From Streptomyces ferrugineus (lineage in GTDB: Bacteria > Actinomycetota > Actinomycetes > Streptomycetales > Streptomycetaceae): a stretch of DNA of 64,000 nt. Below are positions 8,762-16,380 of the stretch, in pieces. The DNA lies in assembly GCF_015160855.1 (NCBI RefSeq), contig NZ_CP063373.1, positions 124,001 to 188,000 of the forward strand. Reading direction: 5' to 3'. The first letter of the stretch is position 1. Each line of letters opens with the position of its first letter. The notes under the pieces were generated by a model. The model did not search any database. It saw only the letters and a list, made by a program, of their open reading frames with translations, and was not told the origin of the DNA. The position numbers and the translations under genes were made by a program.

Positions 8762-10609
8762 TCAGCCCCGGCCCCCGCCCGGTCCTCCGCCGAACCCTCC
8801 CTCGGGTGCCTCGCCCGCCGTGACCGTGGCGATCGCCTCCGCCGAGCCCGGTTCGCCCGTCTTCTCGGCCAGGCCACCGGTGGATTCACCGGACGACGAA
8901 CCGCCCGCGTACACGCGGTACTCCTGCCCGCTCTTGATCGCGGCGGACGAGAAGACGACGTTCTGGACCGTCTTCGACGTCACGTACGTCGCGACGACCT
9001 TGCCGTCGGCGTCCACGACGTGGAGGGTCGTGCCGGACGGGACGGACGAGTCCAGGGTCGCCGACAGCCAGCCCTGCCCGGATTCGCTGTCCGGTGCGAC
9101 GACCATGCCCGCGCTGCCGGCCGCGAGCAGCGTGCCACCGCTCACGGTGAAGCTGCCGTTGACGTCCAGCGCGCCGTTGCCGTTCGTCTCCGGGCCGTTG
9201 ACGACGACCGTGCCGCCGGTGATCTCGGCGGTGCCGTTGGAGTCGAAGCCGTCGCCGTCGGCGTTGAGGACGAGGGTGCCGCCGGTGACCTTGGCGGTGT
9301 AGTCGCCGACGCTCTCGCCCCCGCCGCCACCACCGAAGCCGCCCTGCCCGCCCTGGTCACTCGACGAGGTCTCGCCGCCGGACGCGTTGACACCGTCGTC
9401 GCGGGAGGTGACGGTCGTCGAACCGCCGCTGACCAGGATGTCCTTGCCCTCCAGCCCTTCGTTCGACGTCGTGATCCTCAGCGTGCCGTCGCTGATGACG
9501 AGGTCGCCCTCGGCGTGCACCCCGTCGTCCCCGGCGGCGGCCGTCACGGTGGCCCCGGCCAGGTGGACGGCCGAGTCGCTGTGCAGGGCGTCGGCGGAGG
9601 CGTCGACGTCGACGGTGCCGCCTTCGAGGACGGTGATGACGCCCGACTTCAGGCCGTGTGGCGAGGAGTCGTCGGAGGCCTGGGCGGCGACGTTCACCTT
9701 CCCGCCGGTGACCACCACGTCGGTGGCCGCGTCGACCCCGTCGCCCTCGGCGGTGACCTTCACGGTGCCGCCGCTGACGGCGACGTACCCCCGGTCCGCG
9801 TCCTCGGTGTCGTCGGCCTTGAGGCCGTCGCCGCCCGCCGTGACGGCGACCGTGCCACCGTTCACGACCAGGTAGTCCTTGCCGCGGATGCCGTCGTCGG
9901 CGGCGTCGACCGTCAGGGTTCCGCCCTGGATCACCAGGCCGTCGCCGCTCGCGATGCCGTCGTTGCCGTTGCCCTTCACGGTGAGCGAGCCGCCGCCCCC
10001 GATCGTCAGGTCGGCGGCGCTGTACAGCGCGGCGTTCGCCTCGGCGTCCTCGGCGTAGGAGTCGGTGTCGGCGAGCGAGTTCTCGCTGCCGTCGGCGAGG
10101 ACGACCACGGCCTCGTCGGCGTCGGCGATGTCGATCGCGGCACCCTCGGAGTTGGAGATCTCGACTCCGTCGAGGATGAGGGTGACCTTCGCGTCAGGGG
10201 CCTTCACCACCACCTGCCCGTCGTCGAGGCCGCCGCTGAGCCGGTAGGTGCCGGCCGCGGTGATGGTGACGGTCGCCCCGTCGACGCCGACCCCGTCCCC
10301 CTCGGCGGACGCGGAGTCGCCGTTCAGCTCGATCTCCACGGCCTCGGACGCGTCGGCGTCCGTGTCCCCGTCCTCGGCGTGGACGTCCTGGTTGTCGGCG
10401 AGGACGGCGGCGGCCTTCAGGGAGCCGTCCACGGACGCGGCGGCCGCCGACGACGTACTCGACGCACCCGCCGCGGCCGACGAGGAGCCGTCACCGGACG
10501 AGCACCCGGCCAGCACGGCCGTACCGAGTGCCACCGAGGCGAGGACAGCCATCAGCTTCGTACGTATCGCACGCATCGTGCGCGTCCTGCGCACCGATCT
10601 CTTGCTCAT
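8762..10609 (-). CDS. DUF4353 (carbohydrate-binding-domain) repeat lipoprotein
   Basis: A 615-residue exported lipoprotein. Residues 1-36 are a signal peptide with lipobox LAGC (Cys36). A Ser/Ala linker is followed by about 400 residues of short beta repeats of the type GGTVTVxAxGDGIxA, which should form a right-handed beta-helix; this is the DUF4353 'carbohydrate-binding' family. A Gly-rich tail ends the protein. ATG 10609 has GGGAG six bases upstream and overlaps the stop of the VTC-domain gene by four bases, so translation is coupled. In other bacteria this position is often held by CotH or a related surface protein. The ligand is unknown. Confidence 0.82.
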   Translation of the reverse strand: MSKRSVRRTRTMRAIRTKLMAVLASVALGTAVLAGCSSGDGSSSAAAGASSTSSAAAASVDGSLKAAAVLADNQDVHAEDGDTDADASEAVEIELNGDSASAEGDGVGVDGATVTITAAGTYRLSGGLDDGQVVVKAPDAKVTLILDGVEISNSEGAAIDIADADEAVVVLADGSENSLADTDSYAEDAEANAALYSAADLTIGGGGSLTVKGNGNDGIASGDGLVIQGGTLTVDAADDGIRGKDYLVVNGGTVAVTAGGDGLKADDTEDADRGYVAVSGGTVKVTAEGDGVDAATDVVVTGGKVNVAAQASDDSSPHGLKSGVITVLEGGTVDVDASADALHSDSAVHLAGATVTAAAGDDGVHAEGDLVISDGTLRITTSNEGLEGKDILVSGGSTTVTSRDDGVNASGGETSSSDQGGQGGFGGGGGGESVGDYTAKVTGGTLVLNADGDGFDSNGTAEITGGTVVVNGPETNGNGALDVNGSFTVSGGTLLAAGSAGMVVAPDSESGQGWLSATLDSSVPSGTTLHVVDADGKVVATYVTSKTVQNVVFSSAAIKSGQEYRVYAGGSSSGESTGGLAEKTGEPGSAEAIATVTAGEAPEGGFGGGPGGGRG

Positions 10610-11409
10610 GCGGGACTCCCGTTCCATGCGAGTGCGGTGGGAAAGTGGCGCCGCAGAACGGGCAGCCAACGATGTGCGGGCAGTTCGGGGCGCAGCGCGG
10701 CGAGCCCCGTGCCGTACTTGGAGACCGGGCAGGGCCGGTGCTGCAGGGACCACAGCAGCCGGTCGGCGCCGGACCCGGCCCGCCCCGACTTGGTCTCGAC
10801 GATGGCCCGGTCCGGGGTGCGCAGCGCGGTCCCGTCGATCCCATGGGGAAGGGCCCAGGTCAGGTCGGTGTCGACGGTCACCCGGGTGCCGCTCGCGGGC
10901 AGGAGCAGCGTCGTGCGCCGATACGAGGTGACCAGCGAGGGCGTGAACCGGAACCCGTCGGAGTCGATGCCGGCCGCGGCGAGCGTCTCGTCGGCGTACG
11001 CCCGCGCCTCGGACGCGAGCCGCCACTGGCTTCCCTCGTACGGGATGCGCTGCTTGACGGTCGTACCGCGCGGGCCACGGGTCTTGACCTCGAAATAGTG
11101 GTCACCGGAGTCGAGGTAGGTGCGGATCCGGAGCTTGAACCGCCGCCGGCGACGGCGCGCGGCGCCCAGGTACCCGTCCAGCTCGGGCGTGTCGAAGTAC
11201 ACGGACCGGTATCCGAAGCGGCGTTCCCGGTCCATCTCCAGAACCCGCACGTCCGCCCCCAACCCCGAGAGAAAGTACGGCAGTTCGCTGACCGGCAGCA
11301 TGTACTTGCGGTCCAGCCGGGTCAGCAGCGAGGCGCGTTCGACGAGTTCGTCGAGCCCGATGGGCCGCAGGCCGCCGATCAGGGGGGTGAGGGAGTCGGT
11401 GGCGCTCAT
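10606..11409 (-). CDS. VTC-domain protein (polyphosphate polymerase-like)
   Basis: The 267 residues form a single VTC catalytic-type domain, the tunnel fold of the yeast polyphosphate polymerase Vtc4. Basic and acidic residues of the tunnel are recognisable: RLDRKYMLP (31-39), the Arg/Lys run RRRRRRFKLRIRTY, EVKTRG, VKQRIPYEG and VETKSG near the C terminus. There are no membrane segments of its own. It overlaps DUF4956 upstream and the lipoprotein downstream by four bases each. In the family, related proteins make polyphosphate or are suspected kinases of surface proteins; the product here is not known. Confidence 0.85.
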   Translation of the reverse strand: MSATDSLTPLIGGLRPIGLDELVERASLLTRLDRKYMLPVSELPYFLSGLGADVRVLEMDRERRFGYRSVYFDTPELDGYLGAARRRRRRFKLRIRTYLDSGDHYFEVKTRGPRGTTVKQRIPYEGSQWRLASEARAYADETLAAAGIDSDGFRFTPSLVTSYRRTTLLLPASGTRVTVDTDLTWALPHGIDGTALRTPDRAIVETKSGRAGSGADRLLWSLQHRPCPVSKYGTGLAALRPELPAHRWLPVLRRHFPTALAWNGSPA

Positions 11410-12008
11410 GCCCGCGCTCCCTGCCGGGTGACGGCGGACCCGGCCTCCTCGGGGACCCGCGCGCCCTCGGTCACCACGTACCGCACCTCGACCTGAGTGG
11501 TGTCGTTGACGAGGTCGACGCCCTTGACCGACAGATTCACCACGCGGCCGCCCAGCAGCACCTCCAGGTACGCGCGCAGGGCGTCCTCGTCGGTGTACGC
11601 GGAGTCGAGCCTCAGGCTCTGCTGCCGGTGCCGGCCGAAGAGGCGGGGGTGGTCGGCGACGTACATGGTGAGGACGATCAGCCCCATCAGGGCGGCCGTC
11701 AGCGCGCTCAGGCTCGTGGGGAGCCCGGCGAGCAGCCCGATGGCGAGGGCGGAGAAGTAGTAGGCGATCTCATGCTGCGCGATCTCGTACGACCGCAGCC
11801 GGATGATCGACAGGACCCCGAACAGGCCCATGCCGAGACCGATCCCCACGGAGGCCGAGCTCAGCGTGGTGGCGACGGCGAGGACACCGACGTTCACGCC
11901 GAGGAAGGCGGCGATCAGGTCCCGGCGGTGGTGGCGGGGGAAGTAGACGCCGAAGGTGAGCAGGGAGATGGCCGCGAGGTCGACGGCGACAAGGACCAGC
12001 TGATTCAT
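11406..12008 (-). CDS. DUF4956 membrane protein
   Basis: A 200-residue protein with four likely membrane helices between residues about 5 and 120. These are followed by a soluble C-terminal alpha/beta region (about 125-195) resembling a ferredoxin-like fold. The segment GLGMGLFGVLSIIRLRS is characteristic of DUF4956. It is the first gene of a three-gene operon with the VTC protein and the DUF4353 lipoprotein. A natural model is that it anchors the VTC enzyme to the membrane or forms a channel for its product, by analogy with the membrane subunits of yeast VTC. That model is inference. Confidence 0.85.
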   Translation of the reverse strand: MNQLVLVAVDLAAISLLTFGVYFPRHHRRDLIAAFLGVNVGVLAVATTLSSASVGIGLGMGLFGVLSIIRLRSYEIAQHEIAYYFSALAIGLLAGLPTSLSALTAALMGLIVLTMYVADHPRLFGRHRQQSLRLDSAYTDEDALRAYLEVLLGGRVVNLSVKGVDLVNDTTQVEVRYVVTEGARVPEEAGSAVTRQGARA

Positions 12009-12125
12009 GGCGGTTACCGCTCCCCGGGTCTGTCGTGACGTGGGCTGTGTGGGCTCATGTCCAGGACGATCGGGGAGCGGGCTGTGAGAACCCTTTGGGC
12101 TTCCTTAACCGGCCTTGAGAAACAC

Positions 12126-12147
12126 GCCAGGAGTACGTGAGGTGAAC
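12126..12147 (-). promoter_or_regulatory. PHO-box-like direct repeat upstream of the DUF4956 operon
   Basis: On the minus strand two contiguous 11-mers read GTTCACCTCAC and GTACTCCTGGC. The first fits the Streptomyces PHO-box unit well; the second has two or three deviations. They lie about 118 bp upstream of the DUF4956 start. Tentative. Confidence 0.35.
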
Positions 12148-12212
12148 TACACCTGTACGGCGGCATGTTGGCGTCCGGCTGGCGCGCACGCGACCGCGAT
12201 AATCGGGGCACC

Positions 12213-12899
12213 ATGCTCCCGCCCCCGCCTCGCGATCTGCTGACCGACGTCCTCACGGTCGGCGCCCGCTATCCGCTCGTCCTGGCCGGTGACTGCGCGG
12301 TCCGGGCGCATGGTCTGGCCCCGGGAGCCGCTCGGGAGACGGTGCCCCTGGAGTTGGCGACGGAGAGCCCCGAGCCCATGGACCAGATCGCGGCCATGGT
12401 CCGCCACGGCCTGACGGAACGCGGTCGGCGGGTACGCCCCCTGGAGACCGACCCGCTCTCCGCCCGCCTGCTCGTCACGGACCCCGGCATGGGTGAGGAA
12501 CGTACGGTCGACCTCCTGAAGGAGACCTTCTGGCGTCCGCCGGTCATCACCGACCTCGGCCCGGCGCTCGCCATCGAGGACCTCATCGGCACCAAGGTCC
12601 GCGCCCTCACCGACCGCGGCGCGGCCCGCGACCTGATCGACGTCCACGCCGCCGCGGCCCACTTCAGCTTCCCCGATCTGGAGGAGCTGGGCCGCCGTCA
12701 CGCCTGGGACGAGCTGGACCTGGCCGACCTCCAGTCCCGCCTGGAGGCGACGGAACTCCTGGACGACCGGGAGTTCACCGCGCGGGGCCTCGCCGAGGAG
12801 TCGGTGCCGGCGCTGCGCGGGTGGGCCCGGGCGTGGGCCGACGACATCGCGGAGCGGCTGCTGGAGGAGGAGGCGCTCAGACCGCCGGCGGAGGAGTGA
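12213..12899 (+). CDS. AbiEii-like nucleotidyltransferase-fold protein
   Basis: A 228-residue protein resembling the nucleotidyl transferase AbiEii/AbiGii toxin family. The fold's N-terminal LAGDCAVRAHGL replaces the usual G-G-x-A-L start. The segment PALAIEDLIGTKVRALTDRGAARDLIDVH matches the conserved K-x-x-A-x-x-x-R-x-x-x-x-D-x-x-D region. No AbiEi-type antitoxin gene is adjacent: the upstream gene is divergent and the next gene encodes an FG-GAP protein. It therefore looks like a solitary domesticated member rather than a toxin-antitoxin pair. The usual catalytic GS-x10-DxD motif is not evident, so transferase activity is doubtful. Confidence 0.7.
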   Translation: MLPPPPRDLLTDVLTVGARYPLVLAGDCAVRAHGLAPGAARETVPLELATESPEPMDQIAAMVRHGLTERGRRVRPLETDPLSARLLVTDPGMGEERTVDLLKETFWRPPVITDLGPALAIEDLIGTKVRALTDRGAARDLIDVHAAAAHFSFPDLEELGRRHAWDELDLADLQSRLEATELLDDREFTARGLAEESVPALRGWARAWADDIAERLLEEEALRPPAEE

Positions 12900-13002
12900 C
12901 GTGTGCCGGGCCCATGAGACGCCCCCATGATCCCACGGCGCCTTTACACTTCCCGCGTGTTGTCGGCGCACAGGTGATGCGTCCGGGGTGGAGGGGACTC
13001 AC

Positions 13003-14418
13003 ATGGGCAGATGGAGCACGGCCGCGTTCGTCGTCGTCGGTCTGATCGGGGGGATGCTGCTGCCGGCCGGCCCCGCGACCGCCGTGCACGGGGCGGTCCC
13101 CGGTGACTTCAACCGTGACGGATACCGCGACGCCGTCCTGCCCGCACCCGGCGCGAACGTCTCCGGCAAGGAGGCCGCGGGCGCCGTCGTCGTCCTGTAC
13201 GGCTCGGCCTCCGGCCTGTCGGCGACCCGCCGCAAGACCATCACGCAGAACACCTCGGGGGTCCCGGGCACAGCTGAGGCGTACGACCGCTTCGGCGCCG
13301 CCACCGCCACGGCGGACCTGAACCGGGACGGGTATGCCGACCTGGTGGTCTCCACGCCGTACGAGGACACGGCCGACGGCAGGAACGCGGGGCTTGTGAC
13401 GGTGCTGTGGGGCAGCAGCGGCGGTCTCACGAGCGGGACGAACCTGTCGACGCCGAGTGACGCCCCTCTGTACTACGGCCTGGACGTGGCCGCGCTCAGC
13501 ACCGGCGCGGGCGCGAAGACCCAGGTCGCCGTCAGCGGATACGACGGATCAGTGTTCTTCCAGGGGCCGTTCAGCCGCACGGGCACCTTCGGTTCGGCCA
13601 CGTTCAACCAGGCCACCCCCGCCGTGGAGACCGTCGCGCTCGGCGACTTCGACGGGAACACCACGCCGAACCGGGTCGTCGTCACCACCCGCCTGAGCGG
13701 ACTCTCCGGCGGCGAGGTCCACATCGATCCCGTGTTCCCGCCGTCCCCCCTGAAGGCCGGCAACGGTCTCATCGCCGCCACCGGCGACATCAACGGCGAC
13801 GGCTACGCCGATCTCGCGGTCGGTGACCCGGACGAGCCCGAAGTCGCGGGCGCCGACGGCGTGTCGGGCGGGCGGGTGCTGGTCTGGTACGGCTCGGCGA
13901 CGGGCATCGCGGCCGACGCACGGCCCGTGCGGATCACGCAGAACACCTCCTATGTCCCCGGCGCGAGCGAGAAGGGCGACGCCTTCGGCGGCTCCCTGGC
14001 CGTGGCCGACCTGAACCGGGACGGACTGGCCGACCTCGTGGTCGGCGCGCCCCACGAGGCGATCGGCACCAAGCGCGGGGCGGGGATGGTGACCGTGATC
14101 CCGGGCCGCGCCTCGGGAGCGCTCGGCAGCGGCTCGTACGCCTTCACCCAGGACACCTCCGGCGTGCCCGGCGCCTCCGAGCCCGACGACGCCTTCGGTA
14201 CGACGGTCGCCGCCGGGGACGTGAACAGGGACGGCAGGCCCGAGCTGTTCGTCAGCTCGGCGCAGGAGAACACCTTCACCGGCGCCGTCTGGGTGTTCCC
14301 CGGCGGCTCCACGCGCCCGACGGCCACCGGCAGCCGCCTGTTCACGGCGAACACCGTCGGCCTCACCCAGCAGGACAGCACGCTCCTCGGCGGGAACGGT
14401 CTGCTCTGGGTGATCTGA
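13003..14418 (+). CDS. Secreted FG-GAP / integrin alpha-like repeat protein
   Basis: A 471-residue exported protein with a signal peptide at residues 1-27 (ends GPATA). It carries about six FG-GAP blades with calcium-binding loops of the DxNxDG type: DFNRDGYRD, DLNRDGYADL, DINGDGYADL, DLNRDGLADL and DVNRDGRPEL. Together these should form a beta-propeller. The repeated phrases ITQNTS-x-VPG-x-AE mark the blade borders. Start ATG 13003 is preceded by GGAGGGG. No enzymatic domain is fused. Such proteins are abundant and paralogous in Streptomyces; the ligand is unknown. Confidence 0.85.
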   Translation: MGRWSTAAFVVVGLIGGMLLPAGPATAVHGAVPGDFNRDGYRDAVLPAPGANVSGKEAAGAVVVLYGSASGLSATRRKTITQNTSGVPGTAEAYDRFGAATATADLNRDGYADLVVSTPYEDTADGRNAGLVTVLWGSSGGLTSGTNLSTPSDAPLYYGLDVAALSTGAGAKTQVAVSGYDGSVFFQGPFSRTGTFGSATFNQATPAVETVALGDFDGNTTPNRVVVTTRLSGLSGGEVHIDPVFPPSPLKAGNGLIAATGDINGDGYADLAVGDPDEPEVAGADGVSGGRVLVWYGSATGIAADARPVRITQNTSYVPGASEKGDAFGGSLAVADLNRDGLADLVVGAPHEAIGTKRGAGMVTVIPGRASGALGSGSYAFTQDTSGVPGASEPDDAFGTTVAAGDVNRDGRPELFVSSAQENTFTGAVWVFPGGSTRPTATGSRLFTANTVGLTQQDSTLLGGNGLLWVI

Positions 14419-14443
14419 GCGCACGGGCCGCCCCCTGCCGCGT

Positions 14444-15766
14444 TCACGCCCGTGTCGCCGCCGTCTGCGCGGCCTGCACGGGGGCGGCCGTCCGCGACCG
14501 GCGGATGAACGCCACGCCGCACACCGCGAGAACGGAGGCGGCGGAGAGGGTGTACAGGCCCCCGTTGGTGCTGCCCGTGGTGTCCTGGAGGTAGCCGAAG
14601 AGGGTCGGCGAGACGAAACCGCCCAGGTTTCCGATGGAGTTGACCAGGGCGAGCCCGGGCGCCGCGATCCTCAGATCGAGCCCCGACTGGGCCATCGGCC
14701 AGAACAGCGTGGCCGCGCACTTCCCCCCGACCGCGGCCAGCGTGAGCGCGGCGAGGCCGAACCAAGGGGAGCCGAGGGTGGCGAGAAAGGTGCCGACGGC
14801 CGACAGGACGAGGGCGATCGCCAGATACGGGCGGCGGTCCGGGGCGCGGTCGGTGAAGTGGGCCATCGTGTACATCGCGATCACCGCGCAGATCCACGGC
14901 ACGGCCGTGAGCAGCCCGACCTGGAAGGGCGACAGCCCGCCGATGTCGTCGACCAGGCTCGGCAGCCAGAAGGTGATCGCGTACCCGGTCAGGGCCATCG
15001 CGAAGAACACCGCGGTCAGCAGGGCGACCTGGGGGTGGAGGACCAGCTTCAGCCGGGACGTCCTCGGGGCCCGGTCACGCGCCTCCTTGTCCCGGGCGAC
15101 CGCCTCGCCGAGCGCGTCCTTCTCCTCCTGGGTGAGCCAGCGGGCGTCCTGGATGCGGGAGACGAGGAAGAAGCCGGCGACGAATCCGACCAGGATCGAG
15201 AAGCCGCCCTCCAGCGCGAACATCCAGCGCCAGCCGGCGATCCCGCCCGCCCCGTGCAGTTCGAGGAGCGCGCCCGTGACGGGCCCGGTCACGATGTACG
15301 CCGTCGCCGAGCCGCCCAGGAAGATGGCGCTCGCCCGGCCCCGGCTGGAGTCGGGCAGCCACTGGGTGAAGTAGAGCAGCACACCGGGGAAGAACCCGGC
15401 CTCCGCGACGCCGAGCAGGAAGCGCAGGGCGTAGAACATCCACACGTTGTGGATGAAGCACATCGCCACGATCACCGCACCCCAGGTGATCATGATGCGG
15501 GTCAGCCAGACCCGGGCGCCGAAGCGCTCGAGGAGCATGTTGCTGGGCACCTCGAACAGGGCGTACCCGATGAAGAACAGCCCGGCGCCGAGCCCGTAGG
15601 CGGTGGCGCTCACCCCGACGTCGGCCCGCAACTCGTCCTGGACGAAGCCGACGTTCGTCCGGTCCATCTGGTTGACCAGCAGCATCAGGACGAGGATCGG
15701 CAGCATCCGGCGCAGGAACTTGCCGACGGCGCGGCGTTCCGCCTCGGGTATCACGACGTCCGACAT
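14444..15766 (-). CDS. MFS transporter, anion:cation symporter (phthalate/galactonate) type
   Basis: A 440-residue twelve-helix permease. The N terminus has NQMDRTNVGFVQDEL, typical of the ACS family. The loop 2-3 motif is FEVPSNMLLERFGARVWLTR, and the central loop between helices 6 and 7 is charged. Family substrates are organic anions such as phthalate, tartrate, galactonate or 4-hydroxyphenylacetate. ATG 15766 has GGGGAG upstream; in-frame codons further out have none. The neighbouring dioxygenase remnant suggests the pair may once have handled an aromatic acid, but this is inference. It ends 25 bp from the convergent FG-GAP gene. Confidence 0.83.
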   Translation of the reverse strand: MSDVVIPEAERRAVGKFLRRMLPILVLMLLVNQMDRTNVGFVQDELRADVGVSATAYGLGAGLFFIGYALFEVPSNMLLERFGARVWLTRIMITWGAVIVAMCFIHNVWMFYALRFLLGVAEAGFFPGVLLYFTQWLPDSSRGRASAIFLGGSATAYIVTGPVTGALLELHGAGGIAGWRWMFALEGGFSILVGFVAGFFLVSRIQDARWLTQEEKDALGEAVARDKEARDRAPRTSRLKLVLHPQVALLTAVFFAMALTGYAITFWLPSLVDDIGGLSPFQVGLLTAVPWICAVIAMYTMAHFTDRAPDRRPYLAIALVLSAVGTFLATLGSPWFGLAALTLAAVGGKCAATLFWPMAQSGLDLRIAAPGLALVNSIGNLGGFVSPTLFGYLQDTTGSTNGGLYTLSAASVLAVCGVAFIRRSRTAAPVQAAQTAATRA

Positions 15767-15911
15767 CGTTGTCTCCCCTGAGTCGTACACATACATGAAC
15801 CTGAATCACGTACGCGGGCTCGGGGAACGTTACGGAGGCCGGGCTTCCGGGTCAACGGGTTGAGCGGATGTCCATACATGTGATTGCGGGGCGTCTCGTT
15901 ACGTCCGCCGG

Positions 15912-16307
15912 TCAGGTGCCGGTGTTGGTGGCCTCGGGGTCGACGCCCATCGTGATCGTCGCGACGACGCCCTTCGCGATGTCGTTCTTCCGGCACTTCA
16001 GCTTCAGCAGGCCGCCCTCGGTCCCGTTGTCCTCGTCGAAGAAGAGCTGACCGGTCTTGAAGACCACCTGGCCGCTCTTGTCCGTCCTCCACGTGCCGCG
16101 CAGATAGCGCTCGTCGTCCGTCGGCTCCTCATGGACGCCGCCGCCCATCGACTCATAGCCCGAGTACACGCCCAGCGCGTTGCAGTGCCAGATGTCGACC
16201 GCGGCGTTCCTGATCGGCTTGCAGGTCTCGGAGTCGATCACCTTGAGGCGGAGGGTGAGCGGGATGCCCTCACGACCTTGCGCCGCGTGAGGTCCTTCTT
16301 GTGTTTC
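15912..16307 (-). pseudogene. Decayed intradiol ring-cleavage dioxygenase
   Basis: The readable frame (109 residues from a GTG at 16241) matches Streptomyces secreted intradiol dioxygenases in pieces: CKPIRNAAVDIWHC-NALGVYSG, EPTDDERYLRGTWRTD, GQLFF and a C-terminal VVATITMGVDPEATNTG. Two internal segments present in family members are missing. Between VFKT and GQLFF (junction near 16053) the YPGWY-x-R-x-HIH stretch holding iron ligands is gone; after GQLFFDED about 25-30 residues are gone. Homology continues upstream of 16241 (REGIPLTLRLKV) but no signal peptide or TEGPYY region follows before the aspS terminator. It cannot be an active enzyme. An intact paralogue is at 25792. Confidence 0.75.
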
Positions 16308-16336
16308 GGCCCTTCGGCCGTCCCGCGAACGAAAGC

Positions 16337-16364
16337 GGCTCGGAACCGACGACGGTTCCGAGCC
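16337..16364 (-). terminator. aspS terminator
   Basis: Perfect 12-bp stem (GGCTCGGAACCG / CGGTTCCGAGCC) with ACGA loop, 17 bp beyond the aspS stop. It also marks the border with the dioxygenase remnant. Confidence 0.88.
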
Positions 16365-16380
16365 ACTCCAGTGCCGTGGG

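Noticed and set aside
8579..11098. Plus-strand frame of about 840 codons opposite the lipoprotein and VTC genes
   Set aside because: Antisense shadow; the minus strand carries a lipobox protein and a recognised VTC domain with coupled starts.
12213..12899. Type IV toxin-antitoxin (AbiE) locus
   Set aside because: No antitoxin-like gene on either side and no clear catalytic motif.
14444..16307. Functional aromatic-acid uptake and cleavage operon (MFS plus dioxygenase)
   Set aside because: The dioxygenase lacks iron ligands and its N terminus, so at most the transporter remains active.
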